56,187 nucleotides of DNA from a virus. The position numbers and the translations under genes are program-made. A model generated the notes under the pieces. The model did not search any database. It saw nothing but the letters and a program-made list of their open reading frames with translations, and was not told the DNA's origin. The stretch is taken from the IMG/VR virus record IMGVR_UViG_3300036852_000099, positions 1 to 56,187 of that record; one strand, 5' to 3'. This document shows positions 30,917 through 41,032 of this stretch, in pieces (position 1 is the stretch's first letter; each line of letters begins with the position of its first letter).

Positions 30917-33372
30917 TGGCTCGTGACGTTAATGTAGACCTTAACCTAACAGCGCAAGACACCAGTGCGATTGACTTCCTGGAGGATCTTAATGCGCGTG
31001 TGAACCTGACCACTAAGGCTATAGTCGCTGCACAAAAGGCGGGTGGTATTCGCGCTATAGTCGCGGATTCCGAGGTTAAGAAGGTGATCGCCCTCACCAA
31101 AGAAGTGAACGACTTAACAGCCGAGTACGAGCAGTTGACTACCCAACTGATGGAACTCAGCAGCACCGATCCAGGGTTCGCGGAAATGTCGCAAAAAGCC
31201 GAGATCCTGGAAGGCAAGATCAGGGACATCACCAAAGAGATCCAGAAAGTACCAAACAAGCTGGGCGGCAGTCCACAGGATGCCTTCGACGTGGGACTCC
31301 CTGACACTACCCTGTCAGCCATATCAGGGTTGTCAGGCGGTCTGGGCAATCAGCAGCTGGCTGACCTGACTGGTAATGCCAGCGCTATTCTGGCAGTGGT
31401 AGATGCAGCGGGTAAGCTAGCACCAGCGTTAACTAATGCCCCTGGTATCTTTGGTGCAGTGGCCACGCAGGGTGCAGCTATGCTAGCGCCACTCGGCGCG
31501 ACAGCGGCGGGTTTTGGTGCAGTTCTGGCAGTAGCAGCGCCAATAGCAGTGGTGCTGGGTGTTGTGGCATTCGCGGTGTCGAAGTTCAACGAAAGCTTAG
31601 AGGGTAGTAAGAAGCAGCTATCCAATGCACTGGTCGCACAGGAGAACTACTACGCAGCGCTGGACGAACTGACTACCGAGGAGGTTGAGGCCGCAGTCGA
31701 AAAGCTGGAGGGTTCAACCGACACCCTCCGGAAGCAGCGCGAAGAGACTGCGAACGCGATACAGGCTACGTGGGATCAGGCTGTGGCGCAGTTCGGTGAG
31801 GCTGGCGCGAGGGCGCTGGAGGCGGCTGGCCAGCTTCCACTAGGCGACCTGCGTACGCGGCTGGGCGAGTTGGATACCCAGATAGACCAGAATACACAGA
31901 CTACCCTGCGTTATAACCAGGGTCTAGCCAGTAATGCCTTCGCAGCTAACGATGCGGCCAAAGCCGAGGAGGAACTAGCAGCGACCAGGGCAGCAGCAAT
32001 CGAGGATATCGCAGCGCTGCAGGATCAGCAGTTGGCCTTGCAGACTGCCTACGACGACCAGACTCTAACGCAGCAGCAGGACAGGCACATTCAGGAAACC
32101 AGAGAACAGGAGGATTTCTGGGCTAATCGGCTACGCAGCAACAAGGCTAATGAAGATGCTATAGCCAAGATCGAGGAAGCTGGCCAGGAACGGCTAGCGG
32201 CTATACACCAGCAGGGTGTCGACAAGATTGCAGCGATAGACAGCCAGATATCAGAACTAGGCGCATCCCTGGATAAGTTGGGTAACGACACCCGCAAAGC
32301 CATCGACAAGATCAACGCTGACTTTATGCGATCTGAGATCGAGTCGATCCAGGAACAGCACGAAACTGAAGCCAAACTGGACAAGGATTACAATAAGAAA
32401 CGCGCTAGGTTGCTGCAGTCCCTAGCGAATGACCTCCTGGATGCCGAAGCCGCTAACGATGTAGTCGCGTTCATAGCCCGTAAACGTGCGGGTGATGAGC
32501 AGGTGAAGCAACTAGCGGAGGATAAGTCCAGTGAGGATGAAGAACGCCAGAAGGCTTATGAAAAGGAACGTGCACTCGCTGAGGAACAACGTGCGCAGAG
32601 GATCGCGGATGCGATTGCAGCAGCTGATGAGCGACGTGCCGATATCGAGGAGCAGCGTCAGGAACAGCTTGCGCTTCGTGCTGAAACACTCGCAGCTATC
32701 CAGCAGCAGAAGGATGCCGAAGCCCAGCGAATACAGGACACCGTAGATGCCACACAGAAGGCATACGATGACCGCATCAAACTCGAAGACGACCAGCGAA
32801 AGATCCGCCTGCAGCGGGAGCAGGACGACTACGACCTAGCCGAGAAACGCAGGGCGGACGGGCTGAAAAAGCAAATGGACGAGATCAACGCTAAGATAGC
32901 ACTAGAACAGAAGGCCGCAGGGGTCGTGGGCAGCGCGTTTGTAGCTATGGCCAACGACACTGGTGCAGCTGTGGTCAGTGCCATCAACCGAATCAGGGCA
33001 GCAGCTAACAGCATAGGCAGCGGGTCATCCTCTGCAGGTGGGCAGGGCGGCGCATCCTTCTCCAGTGGTGGAGGGTTCGGTGGTGGATCGGCTAACGCAG
33101 GCATCACAGGTAAACCCAAGATCGCCTTCGACGCAGGTGGCGATATCAAGCGTCCGACTGTGGCGCTGATGGGTGAGAACCTGCGTCCTGGTGAGATAGA
33201 AAGCGTGTTCAAATGGAAACCCAGCGAGGGCATGAAGCACATGGCTGACAACAGCGTGTCAGTTCAGGCCAATATCACGGTAGTAGCTGGCGAGGATGTC
33301 GAACAAAAGATCGAACGTGGCCTAATAGCAGCGGCCAGGGGTATAGGACGAGCACGGAGGGCAAGTGGCTGA
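30916..33372 (+). CDS. Tape measure protein
   Basis: An 818-aa protein that sets tail length. A helical N-terminus is followed by a hydrophobic segment at about residues 160-225 (many Ala, Gly, Val, Leu), then long charged coiled-coil stretches (about 250-680) and a Gly/Ser-rich hinge near 700-730. Size, composition and position after the frameshifted chaperones make the call firm. No peptidase or lysozyme domain is seen. It overlaps the next gene by 8 bases. Confidence 0.88.
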   Translation: MARDVNVDLNLTAQDTSAIDFLEDLNARVNLTTKAIVAAQKAGGIRAIVADSEVKKVIALTKEVNDLTAEYEQLTTQLMELSSTDPGFAEMSQKAEILEGKIRDITKEIQKVPNKLGGSPQDAFDVGLPDTTLSAISGLSGGLGNQQLADLTGNASAILAVVDAAGKLAPALTNAPGIFGAVATQGAAMLAPLGATAAGFGAVLAVAAPIAVVLGVVAFAVSKFNESLEGSKKQLSNALVAQENYYAALDELTTEEVEAAVEKLEGSTDTLRKQREETANAIQATWDQAVAQFGEAGARALEAAGQLPLGDLRTRLGELDTQIDQNTQTTLRYNQGLASNAFAANDAAKAEEELAATRAAAIEDIAALQDQQLALQTAYDDQTLTQQQDRHIQETREQEDFWANRLRSNKANEDAIAKIEEAGQERLAAIHQQGVDKIAAIDSQISELGASLDKLGNDTRKAIDKINADFMRSEIESIQEQHETEAKLDKDYNKKRARLLQSLANDLLDAEAANDVVAFIARKRAGDEQVKQLAEDKSSEDEERQKAYEKERALAEEQRAQRIADAIAAADERRADIEEQRQEQLALRAETLAAIQQQKDAEAQRIQDTVDATQKAYDDRIKLEDDQRKIRLQREQDDYDLAEKRRADGLKKQMDEINAKIALEQKAAGVVGSAFVAMANDTGAAVVSAINRIRAAANSIGSGSSSAGGQGGASFSSGGGFGGGSANAGITGKPKIAFDAGGDIKRPTVALMGENLRPGEIESVFKWKPSEGMKHMADNSVSVQANITVVAGEDVEQKIERGLIAAARGIGRARRASG

Positions 33373-33823
33373 TTACGACTATGGCGGCAGTTGGCGATGG
33401 GCGTTCGGTCACATAGACCCTGGTGACTTGGATACGACCTACGACATCACCGCTTTTACCAGGGCAGCGGATATGCCCGATATCCTGGACTGGCTCGAAC
33501 CTGGAAACGGGAGCGACCTATTCGATGATGTGGCTGTAGTTCAGGAGGCGATGGACGGTTCGCTGGGTGGACAGGGCGGAGGGCAGGTGGTCTGGCCTTT
33601 GGTGGGTATTACCCCGCTGATGGCCGACTGGCTAGCTACGAACCGCTTCGATGGGCGAAAGAAAAGTGCACCTGCGACCATCATGACCTTCGACTCCACC
33701 CAGGGGTGGGTGATCCTGCACTGCACAGCCGGATGGCCAAAGAGCATAGCCTCCCTGCGTAGGGTAGGCGTGATATTCGAGGAATTCCCGATCACCTTCA
33801 CTGACTGCAGAGAGGCTGTCTGA
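33365..33823 (+). CDS. Tail protein after the tape measure
   Basis: A 152-aa protein with a GTG start. It lies where distal tail or tail-tip assembly proteins are usually encoded. The sequence is Trp-rich and mixed, with no diagnostic motif. The tail role comes from position only. Confidence 0.5.
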   Translation: MADYDYGGSWRWAFGHIDPGDLDTTYDITAFTRAADMPDILDWLEPGNGSDLFDDVAVVQEAMDGSLGGQGGGQVVWPLVGITPLMADWLATNRFDGRKKSAPATIMTFDSTQGWVILHCTAGWPKSIASLRRVGVIFEEFPITFTDCREAV

Positions 33824-36800
33824 TGGTACTCATCACCGTAGACGACAAAGCCAGATATCGCACACCAGGACGACACCGGACACAAGCCGTGTTAAACGCA
33901 GTGCCTATGGTGATCACTGCCAGTGCACAGATCAACCAAGCCACGTTCACCTACCCACTAGGCGAGTTGACTGTCGACAATACCTTCGGTGATTGGGGTA
34001 CGTCTGTGTCTGGTCAGATGTTCGCTATCGGGACGACTCCAGGTGGTACGGATGTGACCTACGGCGTACTGCGTAGGACACCGACCAGCACGAAGCTGTA
34101 CCTGGATGCTAAAAGTCAGGGTGATCCAGGGTACGCTAGGGATATACACCAGCCACTAGCCAACGACCAGTACATCACCGTCTTCAAGTACAGACCTCCT
34201 TGGGGTTTGTTGTCCAGTATTCGGGGCGGGGTGTTCTACAAGCAGTGGGACGTGCCGTACGCGGGGCAGGGTGCGAACCCTGAACCGATAGTGAGAATGG
34301 GCGAGTGGCGACAGGGCTTCGTGGACGAGACCACTGGACTGCTACGGCTACCCTTCACTGTTGACCCGTACTTGTGGAACAAGTCGCTATCCTCCATACT
34401 CTGGACAGTGGACGGTGGAACGATAGCAGTAGGTGACGACGATGATGCCACCATCGAGGTCGACTTCGAACCAGGGTTCTATGAGGTTCGCTGCAGGGTA
34501 ATCGACAACAAAGGCAAGGTCAGGACGGGCTATCGGTATGTCTGGGCTAACACCAGCGATCCAGACGACGTAGATGCCCCATTCTCCTATGCCCATGACG
34601 TGAGGATCACCACAGATAGGCGTGACCCGTTCGGACGCACGATGACGCTGGAGGTCGACGGGCAGCTAGAACAGGACGAGCTCTTTCCAGGGCAGGCATT
34701 CCTGTTGACCGAGTACTCCACCTTCGACGGGGAGACGCTGGACAACGACTCTCATTTGGTGAAGTCGTTCGTTGGATACTCTACCGAACTAGGAATTAAG
34801 TCGAACTGGCGAGGCAAGACGACCACCATCAGCCTAGCGTCACCTACTACGGTGTCCAAGCTAGTCCCGACTGCCAGCCAGCAGATCACCGAATCCCGCA
34901 CACCCAAAAACTGGTCGGAATGTACCAGCCTATTGTCTAATGCGGTAGGTGCAGCGTGGTACATAGCCGTATACCACTCCCCATTCCTGGTCGACGGGCA
35001 TGACTTCACCTTCGACCCGTACCTGCTGCTAATGCGTAGGAAGATGCACGTATTCCAGCAGCGCGATATAGGCAGTCAGCTACAGTCGCTGAACCTTCTG
35101 ATGAGGGGTAATATCGGGTGCAAGTCGTCCGGCCTTATCCGTATGGTGCGTAATCCCAACGACCTTCAGAACGACGATAGAGATCTGCTGGAGGAACTGT
35201 GGACTATCGAACCAACCGACGTGATCGGTGAGATCACTATACCAGTCAACTACAGGAATAGCGTGGGGCAGGTGTCCGGATTCGCCTACTCCTACAATGG
35301 TGGGTCGGAGAGCACCCCGTATGCCTCCCTAGCACCAGGGTACGCCCAAGCGCAGGGGTCGGAGCAGGATCAGATGACCGCCTTCACGGTCATACACGGA
35401 ACTGACAGTCAGCAGCGGGTCAACGAGATAACAGGTCACCAGTTCGCAGCGGACAACCCGAAGCACCCTAATATCAGCATCCGCATCGACAGGAACATCG
35501 ACATATTCGAACCCTGCGACCAGGACGCGTGGACTATCCTGGATATCCCAGCCGACTATGACCCGCTGAACGTAGGCTGGCCAGACAAGCGCATGATACC
35601 AGTAGCCGTGACCACTAGCTGGTCGTTCGACAGGGGTACGGTGGTCAAGGAGATGACCGTAGAGTTCCAGTTCCAGTCCTACGGCGTTCCAGGGGTCACA
35701 GTACCAGTGAACCGAGGCGGGGCTAACAACTGGTTGTTCACCAAGTGGAATCCAGGAGTGTACGACCCGTACAAGGTACGATTCCCAGACATGGACGTAG
35801 ACCTGTCCTTCCTAGTGGCGTGGAACTCAGACGGTAAGCTGGGCAGGACTCTGAACCCACTCGATGACAACGTGATCTGGTCTAGGTTGACTGGCATCAC
35901 GGGTAGGGTTAGGGACTTCTGCTTCAACTGGCACAGTGCCTATTTCACCGACCCAACCGATCCACTCAGGGCGTGGGTCATAGCAGATGACGGTCTGACC
36001 ATCCGCATCTACTACACGTTCGACCTGCTGGTTGATAAGCCGACATGGGAGGTTCAGGCCACCTTCACTGCAGCGGACACCTACAAAGGACGGGCTAGGA
36101 TAGTTGGAAGCAAAGAGGAGTCTGGGTTTGCCATAGCAGCATGGAAGACCGCGAAGGGTGTAACCTACACCAGGACAACCAACACAGGCACGACCTGGAG
36201 CGGTGTCGGTTCTCTGCTGCAGACCTTTGACGACCCTGACAGAGACAACAACTACCTAGGGTTAGCAGTGTACGACGAAACTCAAGCCATACTAGCCCCA
36301 GATGGGAACGTGAATGCCCTGGATGGTAAGTACGACTGGAAGCTATACGTTGCCACGACCAAGGGCGGGGCGTTCAGCCTGATAGCCAATGAAGAGGCCG
36401 ACGAACGCTGCATCCCTGACTGTGTACTATTGGTGGACGATACCGAGGGGTTCGTTGGAACTGAAGTACCTGAACCACCCGACCCACCCACCCCACTGTC
36501 CATCGTCACCTTTGGTGTGGGCGGATATCCTAACTTCAGCATCAACGGTGCAGGGACTACAGCGGGTCTTGGTAACCCACAACCAGCCGCGTATAGTAGT
36601 GCCAACCTATCTGGCGGAGCGGTTCAGGTTGGTGTCACGGTGGAAGTCGACCTGGATGCTGACTACATCTTCGCCAGTGCGGTCTGGGATGCCTTTCCAG
36701 ATGGCGATGTGTTCGTAGGGTCGGACATCTTCGATGCCACCTACAGATCCACCATCAGGGCATACGACGTGGATGGTGTACTGGTCGGTGAGTACATAGA

Positions 36801-37353
36801 GGAAAACACGACTGGCTTCATCAGGGAAATAGACGCAGATATCCTGGAAGTCACCGAGCCTGTACGGGAGTTGCACATCGGACATAGCCTGTCATGGCTG
36901 TCGGACTCCGGATCGGGCATAGCCTACGTGTGGATAGACAACATCGACATCACAGCGACGCAGATCACCAGACAGTACAAGCGCACATTCAAGCACTTCA
37001 CCACTGCGGGGGCATGGGACGACAGATCACCCAATGACGTGGTACTGCCAGCCCAGCATTATGGTGCAGGGAACTTCGCAGGGTCAAATACCTCGTTGTC
37101 CATCCTAGGGGCGGATGAGGATGGGTACGTCTACCTCCTTAACACGGGTACTGGAGGAGCGTCCTGGTCTAGGGTAGGCAGGTCACCCGCTGCTGGACTA
37201 AAGAAGGGGTCGGGTGGTGTGCTGATCCTCTTTGGGTACGGCAACTTGGGCATATCAGACGACTCTGGTAGGAACGTGTACAGTAGACTAGGCAACTGGT
37301 CGACCAAAGTAGGAGACGTAGCCAAGATCGAAGGGGTAGCAGGTGTACTATGA
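33823..37353 (+). CDS. Tail hub / tip protein with a PKD-like domain
   Basis: A 1,176-aa beta-rich protein. Residues about 190-250 look like a PKD/Ig domain (WTVDGG, then FEPGFYEVRCRVIDNKGKVR). The N-terminal 600 residues probably form the hub. Residues 600-850 contain repeated W/Y-rich blades that could be a propeller, and a Pro-rich linker (PEPPDPPTP) near 883-891 separates a C-terminal beta domain. Large proteins here normally form the tail tip that meets the cell. Confidence 0.65.
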   Translation: MVLITVDDKARYRTPGRHRTQAVLNAVPMVITASAQINQATFTYPLGELTVDNTFGDWGTSVSGQMFAIGTTPGGTDVTYGVLRRTPTSTKLYLDAKSQGDPGYARDIHQPLANDQYITVFKYRPPWGLLSSIRGGVFYKQWDVPYAGQGANPEPIVRMGEWRQGFVDETTGLLRLPFTVDPYLWNKSLSSILWTVDGGTIAVGDDDDATIEVDFEPGFYEVRCRVIDNKGKVRTGYRYVWANTSDPDDVDAPFSYAHDVRITTDRRDPFGRTMTLEVDGQLEQDELFPGQAFLLTEYSTFDGETLDNDSHLVKSFVGYSTELGIKSNWRGKTTTISLASPTTVSKLVPTASQQITESRTPKNWSECTSLLSNAVGAAWYIAVYHSPFLVDGHDFTFDPYLLLMRRKMHVFQQRDIGSQLQSLNLLMRGNIGCKSSGLIRMVRNPNDLQNDDRDLLEELWTIEPTDVIGEITIPVNYRNSVGQVSGFAYSYNGGSESTPYASLAPGYAQAQGSEQDQMTAFTVIHGTDSQQRVNEITGHQFAADNPKHPNISIRIDRNIDIFEPCDQDAWTILDIPADYDPLNVGWPDKRMIPVAVTTSWSFDRGTVVKEMTVEFQFQSYGVPGVTVPVNRGGANNWLFTKWNPGVYDPYKVRFPDMDVDLSFLVAWNSDGKLGRTLNPLDDNVIWSRLTGITGRVRDFCFNWHSAYFTDPTDPLRAWVIADDGLTIRIYYTFDLLVDKPTWEVQATFTAADTYKGRARIVGSKEESGFAIAAWKTAKGVTYTRTTNTGTTWSGVGSLLQTFDDPDRDNNYLGLAVYDETQAILAPDGNVNALDGKYDWKLYVATTKGGAFSLIANEEADERCIPDCVLLVDDTEGFVGTEVPEPPDPPTPLSIVTFGVGGYPNFSINGAGTTAGLGNPQPAAYSSANLSGGAVQVGVTVEVDLDADYIFASAVWDAFPDGDVFVGSDIFDATYRSTIRAYDVDGVLVGEYIEENTTGFIREIDADILEVTEPVRELHIGHSLSWLSDSGSGIAYVWIDNIDITATQITRQYKRTFKHFTTAGAWDDRSPNDVVLPAQHYGAGNFAGSNTSLSILGADEDGYVYLLNTGTGGASWSRVGRSPAAGLKKGSGGVLILFGYGNLGISDDSGRNVYSRLGNWSTKVGDVAKIEGVAGVL

Positions 37354-38201
37354 GTCTTGACGAATTCCGCATTGAGGACATGTTCGCTTCGGTATTCGGT
37401 GACTCGATCCGAAGCGACATCCCCATGAGGCTGGGTAACCCGATAACAGGGGCAGTCAGCATACCCATCGAGGAGATAGGCGTTCCAGGGATGGTGTGGG
37501 TTCACGGTATAGCTGGCCAGAACCTCGCGCCTAGTGGCGAGGAAAGCCTATCGGATGACGACAAGACCTCTGCCACTGCTGCTCTGCTGAAACCCAACAA
37601 GATATCTCCAGGTATGCTGGTGTATGGTGCTCCTGTGTTGGTGGAACTCAGCAAGGGCATGTACAGCGTGACCGACTTGGACGGTGTAGCAGCGGTTGAG
37701 TTTTTCCACGACTTCAGGGAGTTGGAGCAGCGGTCAACAGATATCAGCCAGTTCGACACCCTGCTGACCAGACCGACCAAGATACCCTCGTTGTCAGTGG
37801 AGATATCAGAGGCGTTCGTTACACTGGCCGACGTAGCCTACCACATACCCAACATCAAGGTAGACCTGACCAGCTATGTGCCAACCAGCGTATTCCTGCC
37901 AGACGCGATAGCAGTCAGGCTGGATGTTGACCCTGTAACCTCCCTGGTGACAGTCGTGGCAGGCACTCCCTTTGACAACGGCGCACACATGGACAACTTC
38001 GCATCCTACGACAAGGACATCACACCAGGGTGCTTCATGTCCTCATGGGTGAAGTTAGTGCGGGATATGACCGTAATCCTGATTGACGATATCCTCCATG
38101 CCCAGGAGGTCTACAGTAAAGGAAGCACTACCGCATCGGCGGAGGTGTACAGTTGTAATGCGCCTATTTATTGGCGCGGGAAGGTTATCGTTCACCCATG
38201 A
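37350..38201 (+). CDS. Tail protein, probable tip accessory
   Basis: A 283-aa protein overlapping the hub gene by four bases. Predicted alpha/beta with no recognised domain; its place between hub and fibre genes suggests a fibre-attachment or tip component. The next gene begins inside its last codons. Confidence 0.55.
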   Translation: MSLDEFRIEDMFASVFGDSIRSDIPMRLGNPITGAVSIPIEEIGVPGMVWVHGIAGQNLAPSGEESLSDDDKTSATAALLKPNKISPGMLVYGAPVLVELSKGMYSVTDLDGVAAVEFFHDFRELEQRSTDISQFDTLLTRPTKIPSLSVEISEAFVTLADVAYHIPNIKVDLTSYVPTSVFLPDAIAVRLDVDPVTSLVTVVAGTPFDNGAHMDNFASYDKDITPGCFMSSWVKLVRDMTVILIDDILHAQEVYSKGSTTASAEVYSCNAPIYWRGKVIVHP

Positions 38202-38830
38202 CCGAACCACTATCACACGCGAGTATACCGCCCATAGGGTGGCACGGATCACGGCTGACAGGCGGGTTGCTGGCCTCGATTGGTATGCCGGAGATCACGG
38301 GGCAGCTGTATGAGGCCACCGACTCTGGAGAGGTGTACAGGGCTAAGCCCGACCTCAGCGGTTGGGATCTACTGTTCCCTGTTGGAATCACGACTACTCC
38401 AGGGTTCACGGGGATACAGTCCAGACGTACCCCGAATCAGGTAATAGCGAACAACACCAACACGACCATCAACCACACCAGTGACACACTGGCCTACGAC
38501 TATGGCACTATCAAGGGCGCTGCAGCAGTCTTTACCATCCCAGCGGGTAAGGGAGGAATATGGCAGATTAGTGCAGCGTTGAGGTTGGGGTCGGCCTCCT
38601 CCCCTGGTGCAGTGTACATCGACATCCAGAACTCAGTAGGCGCGGCGGCTGGGTTCGTGGACTTCGACGGGGCTATAACCGACCCTACTCAGGACTTCGG
38701 TATCGCCTTTACCGGACAACTAGAACTACCAGCAGCGGCCACGTTCAACCTGCGTGTGTACCAGAACACAGGCAACAACGTCACCCTGGAAACCTACCGC
38801 ATCACCGCCAATCTGGTAGGAGTATCGTAA
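38198..38830 (+). CDS. Receptor-binding-like tail fibre protein with a C1q/TNF-like head
   Basis: A 210-aa protein. ATG at 38198 overlaps the previous stop (ATGA); the frame is open further upstream without a good start. The N-terminal part carries the LYEATDSGEVYRAKPD motif shared by the following fibre genes. The C-terminal 120 residues (FTIPAGKGGIWQISAALRLG onward) resemble a C1q/TNF-like jelly roll, a trimeric fold used in phage receptor-binding heads. Confidence 0.6.
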   Translation: MTEPLSHASIPPIGWHGSRLTGGLLASIGMPEITGQLYEATDSGEVYRAKPDLSGWDLLFPVGITTTPGFTGIQSRRTPNQVIANNTNTTINHTSDTLAYDYGTIKGAAAVFTIPAGKGGIWQISAALRLGSASSPGAVYIDIQNSVGAAAGFVDFDGAITDPTQDFGIAFTGQLELPAAATFNLRVYQNTGNNVTLETYRITANLVGVS

Positions 38831-39129
38831 TGACCGACTTTTGTGACCTGCCCAGCCTTGATCTGAAGTACGGACATAGGGCTAATCGTCCAGATGCACC
38901 GACCAGCGTCAAGGATGCGTACTGGTGCACAGACTCGCGGCAGATGTTCGTATCCGACCTCAACCTTACATGGCGGGATGTGGGGCTGTTACGCTACACC
39001 CTGATAGACCAGCCTATAGATGTACACGCATTCTCGCAGGTACAGTGGACTAGGGAGATTACCATCAGCGGGGCGGGGCAGATCAACGTCGAGCCTGATG
39101 GCGAGTTCTTCATCTTAGGAGCATCATGA
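38830..39129 (+). CDS. Small tail fibre accessory protein
   Basis: A 99-aa protein. Its middle (AYWCTDSRQMFVSDLNLTWR) aligns with the N-terminal motif of the neighbouring fibre proteins, so it may be a short anchor or connector. Coupled to both neighbours by overlaps. Confidence 0.55.
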   Translation: MTDFCDLPSLDLKYGHRANRPDAPTSVKDAYWCTDSRQMFVSDLNLTWRDVGLLRYTLIDQPIDVHAFSQVQWTREITISGAGQINVEPDGEFFILGAS

Positions 39130-40049
39130 CAGCGATATACCGCCCAGACCTTATCACCCTGGAACGAACCACCCTTAGCGCTGCTGAGTTGAACGCGCTA
39201 ATCGAGACTGGCTACGCAGGCATCTACGCCAAGACCAATGGTAAGTGGTATGGCAGATACGCAGGGGTGGAAACACCCCTATTCGGGTCACTAGTGGTTC
39301 AGGATGTGGACGGAAACACGGTAAGCGGCGTGGCCACCGTGACAGTTCCACGCAGGACGCTATCGGACGATGGCAACAACAAGGTATCCCTGCGACTGAT
39401 GCCCTCACCAGCCGTGCGTAAAAGCGCATGGATCAATGGCGAGGGTACTGGCTGGCAGTTGGCAGGCATCACTGCTCCGACTGCGACGGGTACAGCGGCG
39501 AATGCCAACTCCACCGACTCGGCCTTCGTGCGGTTGACCCAAGCTGCAGCAGCTAACGCCATCGGCGGCATAGCCTCGGCTACTTACAACTACTGGCGAC
39601 CATCACATAGCCCAGCGATGTACGCACTGATCAAGAACGCTAGTGCAGTCGACGCAGCATACAGGGCGCAGGTCGGTTTCAGCAGCGCACTACTCCCAGC
39701 GGCATCCGACACTATCAACCCGACCTTGAGCGCATTCTGGCGATGTTCGACGCTGGCAGGCGACACCACCTGGAAGTTCGTCACGTCTGGTGCAAGCGGT
39801 ATGGACGTGGTGGATTCGGGCATCCCTATGGCTCTGAATGCAGCGTTCTTGTTAGGGGTTAGGTTCGAGTTCAACGTCCCTATCGGTGTAATCTCGACGG
39901 ACTATGGCGCGACGTTCGATGAAGTGCCAGCGGTAGGGTCTAACAACCCGCTATCGACCACCGATATTGGCTATGCCTGCAGGATCATGACGACCACGAC
40001 GACTGCTAAGCCGATAGAGATCAGTCGTGTATACTTCGAGGCGGACTAA
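39126..40049 (+). CDS. Tail fibre / receptor-binding protein, paralogue A
   Basis: A 307-aa protein. The N-terminal motif GIYAKTNGKWYGRYAGVETP matches the neighbouring fibre genes; the C-terminal 220 residues are beta-rich and end ISRVYFEAD, as does the next protein (ISHIFYEAD). It is likely a laminin-G-like or jelly-roll binding head. Receptor unknown. Confidence 0.6.
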   Translation: MTAIYRPDLITLERTTLSAAELNALIETGYAGIYAKTNGKWYGRYAGVETPLFGSLVVQDVDGNTVSGVATVTVPRRTLSDDGNNKVSLRLMPSPAVRKSAWINGEGTGWQLAGITAPTATGTAANANSTDSAFVRLTQAAAANAIGGIASATYNYWRPSHSPAMYALIKNASAVDAAYRAQVGFSSALLPAASDTINPTLSAFWRCSTLAGDTTWKFVTSGASGMDVVDSGIPMALNAAFLLGVRFEFNVPIGVISTDYGATFDEVPAVGSNNPLSTTDIGYACRIMTTTTTAKPIEISRVYFEAD

Positions 40050-40051
40050 CT

Positions 40052-40978
40052 ATGGACTTAGGCAACTTCGCCCATGACCGCGTAATCCTGAAAGACCTCG
40101 GCGCTCCGCCTGCCACACCAGGAGCAGACCACGAGACTATCTACTCGGACGATGGCAGGTGGTATACCAAATCGGACGCTGGTCTTATAGTGCCTATGGG
40201 GATGTACCAGTTCGAAGAGGCGGACGGGTACGCAGTGGTAGGTCAGACCCTGGAACTAGGCAAAGACCAAGTATACCAGATATCCGGAACTAACCCGCGA
40301 CTAGATGCCTCGCCTGCACCCTGGTTGCGTCGACAGGGCGGATATGTGGCTACTGGTGCAGCTATCAACGAGACTGGCGTAGGGGCGGCATCCGTGCTGG
40401 GTGGTCTGACTGCTGTCAACAACGCTGCAGGGTCGTACTGCGCTTTCAGCACTACCCTGACCACAGTGCAGAACGTAGGCATATCCGCACCCACGTTCAA
40501 CCAAGCTAACACCAGCAATCGCATACGCTTCTATGCTAAGGTCAACTTCAGCGCACTATTCAACCCTGGTACGTTTGCTGTCCCTGACTCTGGTAAGGGC
40601 TGGATCGGGATGTTCAGCACCGCACCCGACCCAGCTACTAGTGTGGTAACGGGTATACACGGGTTCGGTGTTCGACCTGGACTAGTAGGTGGGGCGGATA
40701 CCGAACTGCGCTGGATCACCTGTGATGGCACTAACCTGAACTACGACTCCTTATTCACTATGGGTGTCGACACATCCATCGACGTGGAGATACTCATCGA
40801 GTACGATCCTGTAGCAGGCGAGGTATACTTCAACGTTAATGGCATAGAACACACCGAGGACACCTGGATACCAGCCGTTAACACCAACATGGGGATATTT
40901 GCCAGATGCCGACCAAACACCAACTCTACTGTTGCGGCATTCTGGGGTATTAGTCACATCTTCTACGAGGCCGACTAG
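40052..40978 (+). CDS. Tail fibre / receptor-binding protein, paralogue B
   Basis: A 308-aa protein with the same plan as the gene before it: the TIYSDDGRWYTKSDAGLIVP motif, a beta-rich body and the same type of C-terminal end. The segment DVEILIEYDPVAGEVYFNVN resembles lectin-like sandwich folds. A tandem duplication followed by divergence is inferred. Confidence 0.6.
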   Translation: MDLGNFAHDRVILKDLGAPPATPGADHETIYSDDGRWYTKSDAGLIVPMGMYQFEEADGYAVVGQTLELGKDQVYQISGTNPRLDASPAPWLRRQGGYVATGAAINETGVGAASVLGGLTAVNNAAGSYCAFSTTLTTVQNVGISAPTFNQANTSNRIRFYAKVNFSALFNPGTFAVPDSGKGWIGMFSTAPDPATSVVTGIHGFGVRPGLVGGADTELRWITCDGTNLNYDSLFTMGVDTSIDVEILIEYDPVAGEVYFNVNGIEHTEDTWIPAVNTNMGIFARCRPNTNSTVAAFWGISHIFYEAD

Positions 40979-40986
40979 GTAGGGGA

Positions 40987-41016
40987 TTGTGTAGAACGCC
41001 CGATCTGTGGTAAAAT
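40987..41016 (+). promoter_or_regulatory. Rightward promoter before the lysis region
   Basis: TTGTGT (40987-40992), an 18-bp spacer, TAAAAT (41011-41016) within CTGTGGTAAAATGGAAG, the same core seen at the leftward promoters. It would start transcription about 10 nt before the first ATG considered for the next gene. Confidence 0.65.
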
Positions 41017-41032
41017 GGAAGGAAGAGGTAGT

